Positions 55,259 to 64,000 of a stretch of 64,000 bases of DNA are shown in pieces (the first letter of the stretch is position 1; each line of letters opens with the position of its first letter). A program made the position numbers and the translations under genes. Below the pieces are notes generated by a model. The model saw only the letters and a list, made by a program, of their open reading frames with translations. It was not told the DNA's origin and ran no database searches. Source of the DNA: Cardiobacteriaceae bacterium TAE3-ERU3 (lineage in GTDB: Bacteria; Pseudomonadota; Gammaproteobacteria; Cardiobacteriales; Cardiobacteriaceae); contig JAHUUI010000002.1 in the NCBI GenBank assembly GCA_019218315.1, positions 1 to 64,000 of the forward strand, written 5' to 3'.

Positions 55259-56359
55259 TTATTTTGAATGGGAGTTAGAAGGTGGAATAAAGGTGGTAAA
55301 AGAATCGCGGGCTGCGTAGCGCCGCCATGCTTCAATGACGGCTTTCACCAAAGTTGCCAATGGAATTGCAAAAAATATGCCCCAGAACCCCCATAAACCA
55401 CCAAATATCAATACGGCAATAATAATAGCGACGGGGTGAATGTTCACAGCCTCAGAAAAAATCAGCGGAACAAGTACATTGCCATCAAGCAGCTGTATAA
55501 CCAAATAAATCGAAATTACCCACCAAAAATCAGAAGTAATACCAAATTGGACATAGGCCACTACCAGCACTGGAATTGTGACAATACTCGCACCAATATA
55601 TGGTACCAATACAGACAAACCAACCATTAGGCTGAGCAATAGACCGTATTCTAGATTGAAATAGTGGAATGGTATAAAGCACATGACCCAAATAACCAAG
55701 ATTTCGATAAATTTACCACGAATGTAATTACCTATTTGTTGATCCATTTCTTGCCATATTTCCTGCAGAATTTGTTTATTTTGAGGCAAAAATCGGCCAA
55801 GCCAAATCAGGATACGGTTTTTATCTTTCAAAAAGAAAAAGACCAGTATGGGGATGAGAATAGCGTAAACAATCACAGTAATTGCTGTGAGTAGAGAAGC
55901 GAACAGCTTGCGTGAGAAGATATCTTTACTGAAGTTTGACAGCTCGCTGTTAATGGTTGCGAGTAGTGATTGGATATCGCTGTCTTTAAATATATTTGGA
56001 AAACGCTCGGGTAGTAGCAGTAATTTCTGTTGTCCTATCACGAAGTATTCGGGTAAAGCTGAAATAAGATTTTTAGCCTGATGAATAACGGTCGGGATGA
56101 GCGCAATCATCAAATAAGTAATGAAAATACTGAATGCCAAATAAACTAGCGTGACGGCCATTATCCGTTTTATGCCGAGCCGTTCTAGCTTGGCGATTAC
56201 GCCCTCAAGAAGATAGGCTATAACGATCGCAATGATGACGGGCAATAACCATTGCCCGAGAAAGTAAAAAATAAGCGTCAAACCTAGTGCAAAAAGCACT
56301 AGGCCGACGAGCGATGGATTGCGCAAAAAGCGCTGAATCGGTGAAAAAATAGCGTTCAT
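55259..56359 (-). CDS. perM: AI-2E transporter (PerM) family membrane protein
   Basis: The 366-residue protein has about eight hydrophobic segments in the UPF0118/PerM arrangement: an N-terminal helix pair (about 14-50), a soluble cytosolic stretch (about 95-150), and the C-terminal LVPYIGASIVTIPV and DGNVLVPLIFSEAVNIHPVAI motifs. Proteins of this family are linked to autoinducer export or sodium/proton exchange, so the substrate is open. ATG 56359 is chosen; TTG 56365 is in frame. Confidence 0.9.
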   Translation of the reverse strand: MNAIFSPIQRFLRNPSLVGLVLFALGLTLIFYFLGQWLLPVIIAIVIAYLLEGVIAKLERLGIKRIMAVTLVYLAFSIFITYLMIALIPTVIHQAKNLISALPEYFVIGQQKLLLLPERFPNIFKDSDIQSLLATINSELSNFSKDIFSRKLFASLLTAITVIVYAILIPILVFFFLKDKNRILIWLGRFLPQNKQILQEIWQEMDQQIGNYIRGKFIEILVIWVMCFIPFHYFNLEYGLLLSLMVGLSVLVPYIGASIVTIPVLVVAYVQFGITSDFWWVISIYLVIQLLDGNVLVPLIFSEAVNIHPVAIIIAVLIFGGLWGFWGIFFAIPLATLVKAVIEAWRRYAARDSFTTFIPPSNSHSK

Positions 56360-56387
56360 GCGCAAATATTATGGTGTTCCTGGTAAA

Positions 56388-57641
56388 TCAGGAAGAAATG
56401 GCTTTTTGATCTTGAGTGGCAGGCAATAGATCACCCGAAAGCGTCTCATCAACCGCTACAGAGACCACGCTTTGTCGGTATGCGGCAAGTGCGGCTTCAG
56501 GTTGGTCTTTTGCTTCGAGAATTTGAGCCCAGAGTGCAAAAGCCTCTTTTGAAGGGTGGCGCTTTATTGATTCTTCAATCGCCTGACCAGCTGTATCGTA
56601 GTCGTTCGCTTTATAGGCAATTAATGCTTTAGCATATAAGAATACTGCGTCATTTGGATGCTCTTTTTCCCAGCGTTGCATGTTGGCAAGTTGGGCTTTG
56701 AAGTTACCACTGCGCATTTGACTGTAGGCCTGAATCAGATCTAAATTTTGTGAGCGCTTAATTTCCTGATTGAGGAAGTGCTCAGCGGCATCGTTATGGC
56801 CATTTTCAGCCAGAGCACTGGCATACAACAAAACCATTTCCTGTTCTTTACGCATATCGGCTGGTAATGCACGCCAAGCAGTTTCAAGCTCGTAAACACT
56901 TTCGATTGAAGGTGTGTCTTTAAGTAGGCCTTTGGCGTAGAATTTTTGGCGAGCCTTGTAATCATCTTCTTTCATATAGCCTTTGAGCTTAGGCAAGATT
57001 CTCCAACCGCTTTCCCAATCACCTGTGTCAGCATATGCTTGTTCGAGCAATGACAATACTTTGACGTTTTTGCTTTCCTGATCTCGAATTTCTTCCAGTA
57101 GAGGAATGGCTTTGTCATGATCGCCGTGGTCGATATGCATTTCAGCTTCATTGAGTCTAGTCAGGGCTGTATGTTGTTTGCTGTGGGCGTGCTGACGGGC
57201 ATTGAGCAAATAGCGCTCACGGCGTTCGTCAGCATTAAGGTAATCCGCTGCAATGGCAGCATTTTCAAAATAGATCACACTGGACTCACCAATCTCATCA
57301 GCCAAGTCGCCACCGCGCACAAAATATTTTTCTGCTTTGCTGTAGTGGCCACTGATCAGCTCTGCAAGTCCGTTTTGTAGATAGTCATGCGCTTTTTTGC
57401 GCTTGCGTACTTCTGCTGAACGGCTGAAGTACTGTGGTGAGCGCCACAAAAAGACGAATAGGCGAACGATCAGCGTGATAACCCATGCTGCAATAAGAGA
57501 AAGAATACACCAAATGATTAAATTGGTCGTTATAGTGTAATCCGGTAGACGCAGGGCAACAACAGCCGGAAAAGTCTTAATAAAGTAACCGGTAACGGCA
57601 CACAGACTAATGATGATCAGTGCGAGGAAAAAACGAAACAT
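56388..57641 (-). CDS. hemY: HemY family protein
   Basis: The 417-residue protein has two N-terminal membrane helices (about 3-22 and 40-66), then a run of TPR-like helical repeats rich in Ala, Glu and Tyr. This is the HemY N-domain layout. HemY of gammaproteobacteria is cotranscribed with hemC, hemD and hemX and helps heme synthesis, though its exact act is unclear; it is not protoporphyrinogen oxidase. It follows hemX by 12 bases. Confidence 0.9.
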   Translation of the reverse strand: MFRFFLALIIISLCAVTGYFIKTFPAVVALRLPDYTITTNLIIWCILSLIAAWVITLIVRLFVFLWRSPQYFSRSAEVRKRKKAHDYLQNGLAELISGHYSKAEKYFVRGGDLADEIGESSVIYFENAAIAADYLNADERRERYLLNARQHAHSKQHTALTRLNEAEMHIDHGDHDKAIPLLEEIRDQESKNVKVLSLLEQAYADTGDWESGWRILPKLKGYMKEDDYKARQKFYAKGLLKDTPSIESVYELETAWRALPADMRKEQEMVLLYASALAENGHNDAAEHFLNQEIKRSQNLDLIQAYSQMRSGNFKAQLANMQRWEKEHPNDAVFLYAKALIAYKANDYDTAGQAIEESIKRHPSKEAFALWAQILEAKDQPEAALAAYRQSVVSVAVDETLSGDLLPATQDQKAISS

Positions 57642-57653
57642 ATGACCTCCTGA

Positions 57654-59408
57654 TTAGCCGGCTTGCTGGATAGATTTGATAAGAGCAGCTATGTCTGGCT
57701 TATCATTTTGCTGCTGGGTAAGCTCGCTAAGCTGGTTCATGGCTTGCTTGACTTGCTCTGCATTGGTATCAAAGTAATGTGCTACTCGATCATGCAGTGT
57801 CGCTGCAATTTGTTGAGCGCGCTCTTGATCGCCGACCAGCAGTGCATTGCGGATCATAGCCAGATCCAAGCGTACATTCTCGCGAATGATTTCCTGAAGA
57901 TGAGGGTTTTCGTTGACCCAAGTCAGGCCCGCTGCATCATTTTTGGTAATGGTGACAGTGCTTGAAAGAATGCTGTTGCCGATGTGCTTAATGTCATCCT
58001 TCCAGCTTTCAGTTGGTTTATTAGATGGTTTGTTATCGAGTACATTCTCAGGGTCAGTGCTGATAAATGGCCAGTTTCCGACACTATTGATCATGTTATC
58101 GATTTCTTGCTGGCTATTTTGTTGTTTTGCCAGGGCTTTAGTCTTTTGTGCTAACTCTTCAATTTGTCCAGCGAATTGAGCATATGGTTGCTGGTTGAGG
58201 TGTAAGTCATCAAAGCTTGCTTTGGCTTGCTGCAAATATTGGCTGGCAAGACCAAACTGATGAGCATTGCTCGCAACTTCGGCCAATGTCAGGGTGTTGA
58301 TTAATGGGTAAACAATAGGCTGCTGATCAGCTGCGGTAATCTTTTGCTCAGCTTGGCTGACTGATTTACTGAGGTTAGATTGCGCCTGTTCAGCAGTTTG
58401 TGACAGTGCAGATTTAAGTGATTCACCTTGTTGCTTGATTTGCTCAAGGTACTGCTCTATCTCTGCCTTGTTTTGCTTGATGGCATTAATTTCACTACTT
58501 AAATCAATTGCAGGCTGCGCGTTTTTACCGCCATCAGCGCTACTGATCAGCGCTTCCTTGATCATAGTGCTAACTTGTTCTTTACTCAGCGTAGGCTGGC
58601 CAGCTTGCTGAGGCTGTGATGTGGCTGACTCCTGCAAAGACTGCTTGGCTTGGTCAACTTGCTCGGCAATCAAGCTTTGAATTTGTGCTTCTCCAAGCCC
58701 TTGCGCTGGTGCAGATTTAAGCTCTCCCACCTGATTTTCAAGGCTCTTGATGCTCTCATCTAACTTGGATACATCGCCTTTATTGGTTTTTTCAGCTATT
58801 GAACTTTGTAATTGCGCAATTTGTTCTTGCAGCTTTTGGACTTCTTCCGGATTGGATTGTGCCTGCTGCATACTGCTGTACAAAGCATACCCGCTGACAC
58901 CAAGTGCGATCAGACTGATGATCAATGGTAGTGGGCTTCGCTTTGACGGACCGTTCTTACTTGGCGGTGTGGGAGGAGGTGTACCGTTGCCTTTGTTATT
59001 CGCAGAAGCGTTGGTTGGTTTGCTGTCTGCTGCTTTTTTTTCTGCTTCTTTGTTAGGCGTTGTGCTGGAAGTTGTTGGCTTGGCGGCACTTACTGGTTTG
59101 CTATTTGGAGGGATAGGTTTAGCCAAAGTATCACTTGATTTGTTGTTGCCTTTATCGGCGTTGCTTGCTAATGCAGCAGAGCTATTATTTGCGCCTGATG
59201 TGGCGGTGTTGGCGACCGAAGATTTCTCTGCTGGCGTTTTGTTATCTTTAGTGTTGTTTGCCTGTGGCTTGTTGTTTTCCAATACAGGCTTGCTATTTTG
59301 GTCCACTTTATTTGAAGCAGATTTGCTGGGACCAGATGCAGAGGTTGTCTGTGGTTTCTTGTCTTTATTAGCCGGGTTATTGACCGGCTTATTGTTTTTA
59401 CTGCTCAT
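57654..59408 (-). CDS. hemX: HemX family protein with long low-complexity cytosolic tail
   Basis: The 584-residue protein has an unusual N-terminal cytosolic region of about 155 residues made almost entirely of Asn, Pro, Lys, Ser, Thr and Ala. One membrane helix follows (about 159-179), then a periplasmic coiled-coil region and the HemX domain, including VYPLINTLTLAEVASNAHQ and LVGDQERAQQIAATLHDRV. ATG 59408 follows GGAG and overlaps hemD by 11 bases. Enzyme activity is unknown; in E. coli a methyltransferase activity is only presumed. Confidence 0.9.
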   Translation of the reverse strand: MSSKNNKPVNNPANKDKKPQTTSASGPSKSASNKVDQNSKPVLENNKPQANNTKDNKTPAEKSSVANTATSGANNSSAALASNADKGNNKSSDTLAKPIPPNSKPVSAAKPTTSSTTPNKEAEKKAADSKPTNASANNKGNGTPPPTPPSKNGPSKRSPLPLIISLIALGVSGYALYSSMQQAQSNPEEVQKLQEQIAQLQSSIAEKTNKGDVSKLDESIKSLENQVGELKSAPAQGLGEAQIQSLIAEQVDQAKQSLQESATSQPQQAGQPTLSKEQVSTMIKEALISSADGGKNAQPAIDLSSEINAIKQNKAEIEQYLEQIKQQGESLKSALSQTAEQAQSNLSKSVSQAEQKITAADQQPIVYPLINTLTLAEVASNAHQFGLASQYLQQAKASFDDLHLNQQPYAQFAGQIEELAQKTKALAKQQNSQQEIDNMINSVGNWPFISTDPENVLDNKPSNKPTESWKDDIKHIGNSILSSTVTITKNDAAGLTWVNENPHLQEIIRENVRLDLAMIRNALLVGDQERAQQIAATLHDRVAHYFDTNAEQVKQAMNQLSELTQQQNDKPDIAALIKSIQQAG

Positions 59409-60150
59409 TAATGTACTCCATAGTTCCTGAAAAAGGTGGCCGCCATGCCGCAATTGCGCTCACCAGAGTATCTTCATTTGCTTGGGATGCACTGAAGACC
59501 TGTTGAAATCCGGACTTTCGGGCAAGTTCGGCAAGCCTGGGGCTGATGCAAGCCATGATCGCTTGATATTGTAACAGCTTCAACTTTTTTTGCGGGGTAA
59601 TTTCAACCAGACACTTCAAGCTGCTGCCACTCGTGATCATGATGATATTGAACTTGTCTGGTTGATATGGCAGCTGAGAATGATGCTGGCGGCATTGACG
59701 TGTGTAGGTAGAGATGAACTGTGTGTGGTTTCGCTTGCCCAATGACTCCAAAAGTAGTGTGCGGCCACCCGGTGCGCCAATAATGGCAATTCGTTTTGCA
59801 TCAGGCCACCATGATTCAATCAGTGCTTCGCTGTTATAAGGTGGGGGCGCAGTTTCGATAGGCGTATTCGGTATGCTCTGGCTCAGGGCTGCTTCTGTGC
59901 GTTGCCCGATCGCAATGCAGTACTGTTCAGTGGAAGGTGTGTATTGATTAACCAGGTGCTCTACCGCATGTTGGCTGGTGAAAACCAAATAGTCCGCAGT
60001 TTTTAGAAAATTAATATCCGGTGGTGTTAGTGCTTGTTCTTCGATGCAGAGCAAGGGGTAGTGGCTACTGTGTTGCGCTAACGCAGGATAGCGGCTGACA
60101 AAGCGCTGCCAATCCTGCGTATCTCGGGTATAAATCAGGTGATGCTTCAC
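59398..60150 (-). CDS. hemD: Uroporphyrinogen-III synthase
   Basis: HemD closes hydroxymethylbilane into uroporphyrinogen III with ring inversion. The family is poorly conserved, but the 250-residue length, YLVFTSQHAVEHLVNQY near residue 65, the IIMITSGSSLKCL motif near 170, and the place between hemC and hemX support it. It overlaps hemC by four bases and hemX by eleven. Confidence 0.9.
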   Translation of the reverse strand: MKHHLIYTRDTQDWQRFVSRYPALAQHSSHYPLLCIEEQALTPPDINFLKTADYLVFTSQHAVEHLVNQYTPSTEQYCIAIGQRTEAALSQSIPNTPIETAPPPYNSEALIESWWPDAKRIAIIGAPGGRTLLLESLGKRNHTQFISTYTRQCRQHHSQLPYQPDKFNIIMITSGSSLKCLVEITPQKKLKLLQYQAIMACISPRLAELARKSGFQQVFSASQANEDTLVSAIAAWRPPFSGTMEYINEQ

Positions 60151-61082
60151 GTTGCCTGTAAAGCTGCCAAAATATCTAAAGCACCTTCTGCAATAAGTTG
60201 CTCACTTGCTTGTTGGGCAATATCCATTGCCTCGGCGAAGTCGCCTGACTGTGTGTAATGTAGTACTTTGCTACCGTCCGGATAGCCAACTTTGGCTTCA
60301 AAATGGAATTGACCATCTTGATTATGGCCATAAGCTGCTATTGGTACTTGGCAACTACCTTCGAGACGAGTGTTGATGATGCGTTCGGCACGTACACATT
60401 GCGCTGTTTCAGGGTCGTTAAATGGCGCAAGTAAATCAAGCATTTCTGGAGTATCTAGGCATTCAATCCCAATGGCGCCTTGCCCAATAGCTGGAAGGCT
60501 AATTTGGGGTGAAAAATGGTGCTGAATACGATCTTCAAGGTTAAGGCGAATCAAGCCGGCGCTGGCGAGGACAATGGCATCAAAATCACCATTATCCAGT
60601 TTGGCTAAGCGGGTTTGGACGTTGCCACGCAGATCCAGTAATTCTAGATCTGGCCTGATTGCTGAGAGCTGCATACGGCGGCGTAAGCTACAGGTGCCAA
60701 CTTTTGCACCTTGAGGCAGTTCCTCAAATTGAGCGTAGTGATTGCTGACAAAAGCATCAAAGGGGTTTTCGCGCTTGAGGATGGCCGCGAGTGTAAATCC
60801 TTCGGGAAAGTGAACGCCGACATCTTTCATTGAGTGAACAGCAATATCAGCCTCACCTTGTTGAATAGCGACTTCCAATTCCTTGATGAATAATCCTTTG
60901 CCGCCGATTCGCGCGAGTGGGGTATCGAGGATCTTATCGCCTTTCGTGACAATTGGCACTAATGATACGGAGAGCTCGGGATAGTATTCGCGTAACAGTT
61001 TGGCGACGTGCTCGGCTTGCCAAAGTGCCAGTTTGCTTTGTCGCGTTGCGATGCGAATTTCTTTATTGGTGACGGAATTCAT
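60147..61082 (-). CDS. hemC: Hydroxymethylbilane synthase
   Basis: HemC joins four porphobilinogens on a dipyrromethane cofactor. The 311-residue protein has the cofactor Cys in LEGSCQVPIAA (C244), HSMKDV (Asp87) and KVGTCSLRRRMQL near 127. It is the first gene of hemC-hemD-hemX-hemY, divergent from argH across a palindromic region. Confidence 0.96.
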   Translation of the reverse strand: MNSVTNKEIRIATRQSKLALWQAEHVAKLLREYYPELSVSLVPIVTKGDKILDTPLARIGGKGLFIKELEVAIQQGEADIAVHSMKDVGVHFPEGFTLAAILKRENPFDAFVSNHYAQFEELPQGAKVGTCSLRRRMQLSAIRPDLELLDLRGNVQTRLAKLDNGDFDAIVLASAGLIRLNLEDRIQHHFSPQISLPAIGQGAIGIECLDTPEMLDLLAPFNDPETAQCVRAERIINTRLEGSCQVPIAAYGHNQDGQFHFEAKVGYPDGSKVLHYTQSGDFAEAMDIAQQASEQLIAEGALDILAALQAT

Positions 61083-61113
61083 AAGCTGTGTATATCGACT
61101 TCATCTCAAACAG

Positions 61114-61129
61114 GCGCTAAGCTTAGCGC
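61114..61129. promoter_or_regulatory. 16-base perfect palindrome between hemC and argH
   Basis: GCGCTAAGCTTAGCGC is self-complementary over all 16 bases and lies in the 119-base gap between two divergent genes. It could be an operator for either. I cannot match it to a known regulator by eye. Confidence 0.5.
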
Positions 61130-61201
61130 TTTGAATCACGCTGAGCAAGCTAGTTAGAGCGAGCGACATTTATTTATAAGGCAGTAGGGCTTAATTAATT
61201 T

Positions 61202-62650
61202 ATGGGACAGAACATGCATAATGAAGGTATTGATAGCGGCACAGGGTTTGATCAAGCTGAGCAGAAGGGGATAAAAGCCAACCAGACTTGGGGTGGGCGC
61301 TTTCAGGAATCGACCGATGCCTTTGTTGCAGAATTCACTGCTTCGGTAGCATTTGATCGCCGTATGGCTGATGAAGATATTAACGGTTCATTGGCGCACG
61401 CTGAAATGCTTGCGGCAGTCGGGGTGCTCAATGAGCAGGAGCTGGCGCAAATTCGCAGTGGATTGAGCCAAATTCGTGAGGAAATATCTGAAGGGCGGTT
61501 TGAGTGGTCTATTGCGCTCGAAGATGTGCATATGAACATCGAGAAGCGCCTTACTGATTTGATCGGCATTACCGGCAAAAAACTGCACACTGGGCGCTCG
61601 AGAAATGATCAGGTTGCAACGGATTTACGCCTGTACTTGCGCGCGGCGATTGATGCATGTCTCGGCGAATTGCGTCGCTTTCAGCATGGTCTGCTCGATG
61701 TGGCCGAGCGCGAAGCAGATACCATCATGCCGGGATTTACGCACTTGCAAGTAGCTCAGCCGATTACATTTGGCCACCATTTGCTGGCCTGGTTCGAGAT
61801 GCTGGAGAGAGATGGTGGGCGCTTGCTCGATTGCCGCGCTCGCCTGAACCAATCGCCGCTGGGTGCAGCAGCACTGGCCGGTACGACTTATCCGATAGAC
61901 CGCGAAATGACGGCGAAACTACTGAATTTTGATGGTGTTTGCCGTAACTCACTTGATGCTGTTTCTGACCGGGATTTTGCGATTGAATTTTGTGCCTCAG
62001 CCAGTATTTTATTGATGCACTTATCACGCTTTTGTGAAGAATTGATTTTGTGGAACAGCAGTGCATTTGCTTTCATTGATATACCGGATCGTTTCTGCAC
62101 GGGTTCTTCAATTATGCCGCAGAAAAAAAATCCTGATGTTCCTGAGTTGGTGCGTGGCAAAAGTGCGCGGGTTTATGGGCACCTTTTCGCACTCCTTACT
62201 CTTATGAAGAGCCAGCCTTTGGCTTATAACAAGGACAACCAAGAAGATAAAGAGCCAGTTTTCGATACCGTTGATACGGTGCTTAATTGTCTGCGTGCTT
62301 TTGCGGATATGGTGCCTCATTTGCAGCCTAATCGAGACAAAATGTACGCAGCTGCGAAGCAGGGCTTCTCTACAGCGACAGATCTTGCCGATTATCTGGT
62401 TCGTCGTGGCGTTGCTTTCCGCGATGCGCATGAGGTGGTTGGTCAAGCAGTGCATATAGCTTTAGAGCAAGGCGCTGATCTCAGTGATTTGTCTTTGGAT
62501 ACGTTGCAGCGATTGAGTAATGTTATTGGAGATGATGTCTATGATTACCTCACACTTGAGGGGTCGGTTGCTGCACGTAAACACATCGGTGGAACTGCAC
62601 CTGAGCAAGTTCGAGTTCAAATCGACAAGTGGCGGCAACAGTCGCGCTAA
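61202..62650 (+). CDS. argH: Argininosuccinate lyase
   Basis: ArgH splits argininosuccinate into arginine and fumarate. The 482-residue protein has [14 protein letters not shown] near 128, the fumarase-superfamily signature [11 protein letters not shown] near 301 and a long helical core. It is about 25 residues longer than usual at the N-terminus: the family starts near WGGRF, here at residue 30. ATG 61202 has a poor ribosome site; ATG 61214 has a GGGA nearby. The extra residues are polar. It is divergent from hemC. Confidence 0.94.
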   Translation: MGQNMHNEGIDSGTGFDQAEQKGIKANQTWGGRFQESTDAFVAEFTASVAFDRRMADEDINGSLAHAEMLAAVGVLNEQELAQIRSGLSQIREEISEGRFEWSIALEDVHMNIEKRLTDLIGITGKKLHTGRSRNDQVATDLRLYLRAAIDACLGELRRFQHGLLDVAEREADTIMPGFTHLQVAQPITFGHHLLAWFEMLERDGGRLLDCRARLNQSPLGAAALAGTTYPIDREMTAKLLNFDGVCRNSLDAVSDRDFAIEFCASASILLMHLSRFCEELILWNSSAFAFIDIPDRFCTGSSIMPQKKNPDVPELVRGKSARVYGHLFALLTLMKSQPLAYNKDNQEDKEPVFDTVDTVLNCLRAFADMVPHLQPNRDKMYAAAKQGFSTATDLADYLVRRGVAFRDAHEVVGQAVHIALEQGADLSDLSLDTLQRLSNVIGDDVYDYLTLEGSVAARKHIGGTAPEQVRVQIDKWRQQSR

Positions 62651-62709
62651 ACTGTGCGACAATGGCGAAAGGAATTGTGTGTTAAAGCGTATCCATCGGG
62701 AGGTCGCTC

Positions 62710-63015
62710 ATGTTTAAGACAGTATTGGTTTTGTCCGTAGTAGTGGCCGTAGCAGGCTGCGCTAATCAGCCGCCACCCTCTGGTGTGCCTTTGGCTGCGC
62801 AATCTACGCCAGCACCGGCGTATTCACCACTTGATCAGCCCAGCTTGCTACCAGCAAGCCATCAACGCTATAGCCAGCAGCGCAATCCGCTTGAAGGGGC
62901 AGCTTATGGGTCTATGATTGGTGGTGGATTAGGGCAAGTCGTTGGTCAGGACACAGAATCGACAGTGTATGGCGCGGCAGCAGGTGCATTAATCGGCTAT
63001 GGTACAAATCGCTAA
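62710..63015 (+). CDS. Small glycine-zipper lipoprotein
   Basis: The 101-residue protein has a signal peptide ending in lipobox VAGC (Cys17), a Pro/Ser/Ala linker, and a C-terminal glycine-zipper part with AAYGSMIGGGLGQVVG and YGAAAGALIGYG. GGAGG precedes ATG 62710. Such proteins sit in the outer or inner membrane; function is unknown. A terminator follows within 14 bases. Confidence 0.82.
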   Translation: MFKTVLVLSVVVAVAGCANQPPPSGVPLAAQSTPAPAYSPLDQPSLLPASHQRYSQQRNPLEGAAYGSMIGGGLGQVVGQDTESTVYGAAAGALIGYGTNR

Positions 63016-63028
63016 TTTTTAAATTATG

Positions 63029-63050
63029 CCAACCCTTTTGGGTTGGTTTT
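63029..63050 (+). terminator. Rho-independent terminator after the glycine-zipper lipoprotein
   Basis: CCAACCC (63029-63035) pairs with GGGTTGG (63040-63046) around TTTT and is followed by T residues. It shows that the next gene starts further down, at ATG 63074. Confidence 0.85.
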
Positions 63051-63073
63051 TGATAACGTTTGGTAGGTATTTT

Positions 63074-63445
63074 ATGCGCAGTGAACGCGTTTGGTTCAGC
63101 TTCTTTATTTTATTGGCGCTTACGCTCAATTTTGGATTCGTCTATGGCAGCATCGACAATCCCGAGCATCACGATAAAATTGAATTATTTTTAGCATTTG
63201 TGGTGAGTGTGGTATGTACCATTCTCAAGTTTGGTGACCGTTCGCATCTCGGTGCGCTGTTGTTGGCAACGAGTCTCGTTGCTGATGTCCAATTGCTGTC
63301 AGCGATTGGTGTATGGACATTCAACACTGGTTTGCTCGATGCAGCGACACTGTCAACAATCGTTTCATTTACCGCAGGTGCTTTGGTGGCTAACCTCGTG
63401 TCGGTGATTTTGGTTGTGATTGAAGTGGCAACCTTACGGCGCTAA
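63074..63445 (+). CDS. DUF6394-like small membrane protein
   Basis: The 123-residue protein has about four membrane helices (about 6-23, 34-50, 58-80, 88-118) and the motifs LTLNFGFVYGSIDNPEHHD and LKFGDRSHLGALLLATSLVADVQ, which I associate with DUF6394. ATG 63074 follows TAGG with fair spacing; a start at 63026 would lie in the terminator. It is followed after two bases by the potassium channel gene, as often seen, which suggests an accessory role, unproven. Confidence 0.82.
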   Translation: MRSERVWFSFFILLALTLNFGFVYGSIDNPEHHDKIELFLAFVVSVVCTILKFGDRSHLGALLLATSLVADVQLLSAIGVWTFNTGLLDAATLSTIVSFTAGALVANLVSVILVVIEVATLRR

Positions 63446-63447
63446 TT

Positions 63448-64000
63448 GTGAATGATATTGTCTATCTGATTTTACGCCAGATACGACGTCCGGCGCTGAT
63501 TCTGCTGAGTGCTTACTCGGTCGCAGTACTTGGGATGTCGTTAATCCCGATGGTTGGTGAAGACGGTGAGATGACTTATCTCAGTGTCTTTCAGTCATTT
63601 TATTGGGTGAGCTATACCGCGACGACGATTGGTTATGGTGAAGTGCCGGTGCCATTTTCCGATTGGCAGCGTATCTGGGTTGCATTCAGTATTTATTACA
63701 CCGTTCCGGCCTGGCTTTATGCGGCCGGTAAAATTATCGCACTAATGCAGGATCCAACTTTCCAGCATGCACTGGAAGAGAGCCGCTTTGCACGTAGAGT
63801 ATTGTCGCAGCGCGAGCGTTTTGTGATTATTTGTGGCTTTGGTGAAGCTGGGCAACGGTTGGTGAGTTCTTTTTTGGCTGACGATTATCAGTGTGTGGTG
63901 ATTGAGCAAGACCAGAATCGAGTCAACAGGATGTCACTCGATCCAGCCTTGCATCGAGTGCTTGCGATACAAGGTGATGCGTCTGATGTCGAATTACTTG
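63448..64000 (+). CDS. Potassium channel family protein with TrkA-N domain (partial at window end)
   Basis: The open frame from GTG 63448 runs off the window after 184 codons. It has two membrane helices around a pore loop with the selectivity-filter pattern TTIGYGE (near residue 54), then an RCK/TrkA-N NAD-binding start, VIICGFGEAGQRL near 131. This is the two-helix MthK/Kch-like architecture. The GTG start is forced by the upstream stop. Gating ligand unknown. Confidence 0.88.
   Translation, partial: MNDIVYLILRQIRRPALILLSAYSVAVLGMSLIPMVGEDGEMTYLSVFQSFYWVSYTATTIGYGEVPVPFSDWQRIWVAFSIYYTVPAWLYAAGKIIALMQDPTFQHALEESRFARRVLSQRERFVIICGFGEAGQRLVSSFLADDYQCVVIEQDQNRVNRMSLDPALHRVLAIQGDASDVELL

Noticed and set aside
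63026-63073. Upstream extension of the DUF6394 gene
   Set aside because: It would place the start inside the lipoprotein terminator hairpin; ATG 63074 has a better ribosome site and matches the family start.

Overview
The window is ordinary chromosomal DNA of a gammaproteobacterium. The signs are the pyrH-frr-uppS-cdsA-rseP block, a ygfB/coiled-coil/zapA cell-division locus, a hemC-hemD-hemX-hemY operon, FimV, lptM-lysA and RluC-SppA. Base composition is moderate in G+C by eye, with AT-rich and GC-rich patches. Synteny is broken in several classic places: there is no dxr or bamA around cdsA/rseP, no room for 6S RNA after zapA, and leuCDB has no leuA. A reduced or divergent lineage such as the Cardiobacteriales is possible, but this is an impression and not a placement. 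I saw no rRNA or tRNA gene, CRISPR array, phage or insertion sequence.

Layout. 0-0.8 kb: the tail of an unknown gene and an AT-rich membrane protein. 0.9-10.1 kb: cytochrome c5, class I fumarase, RluC, SppA, Maf, an LpxL-type acyltransferase, an Asp/Glu racemase and three transporters. 10.2-16.5 kb, minus strand: serC-pyrD-pgpA-unknown-purB in a tightly overlapping chain, and fhs. 16.9-24.8 kb: a seven-gene catabolic module. 24.9-31.2 kb: a decayed LysE gene, a GNAT enzyme, TatD, a thiopurine-methyltransferase-like enzyme, UcpA and GlnD. 31.3-38.5 kb: map divergent from rpsB-tsf, then pyrH-frr-uppS-cdsA-rseP. 38.6-45.2 kb: ygfB, zapA, an esterase, and lptM-lysA-leuC-leuD-leuB. 45.3-54.3 kb: fimV-truA-nnr, then acetoacetate genes (CoA-transferase, thiolase) with hisF and an amidotransferase between them. 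54.4-61.1 kb: rlmJ, a PerM-family protein and the heme-precursor genes hemCDXY. 61.2-64 kb: argH, a small lipoprotein, a DUF6394 protein and a potassium channel cut by the window end.

The most notable system is at 16.9-24.8 kb: carbamate kinase, an AllS/PunR-like LysR regulator, an ankyrin-repeat protein, AllH (DUF2877), AllF (FdrA), AllG (DUF1116) and an NCS2-type permease. All lie on one strand with tiny gaps or overlaps and end at one strong terminator. AllF/G/H homologues have been linked to oxamate carbamoyltransferase in enterobacterial allantoin fermentation, which passes carbamoyl phosphate to a carbamate kinase to make ATP. Here none of the upstream allantoin enzymes is nearby. The unit looks like a self-contained importer plus carbamoyl-phosphate/ATP module for an unidentified carbamoylated substrate, with an ankyrin protein of unknown role.

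Regulatory structure is visible at several places: a structured leader and near-consensus promoter before rpsB, an attenuator-like hairpin between rpsB and tsf, a 16-base palindrome between hemC and argH, and a terminator for the CoA-transferase genes that lies inside the 3' end of the convergent nnr gene.
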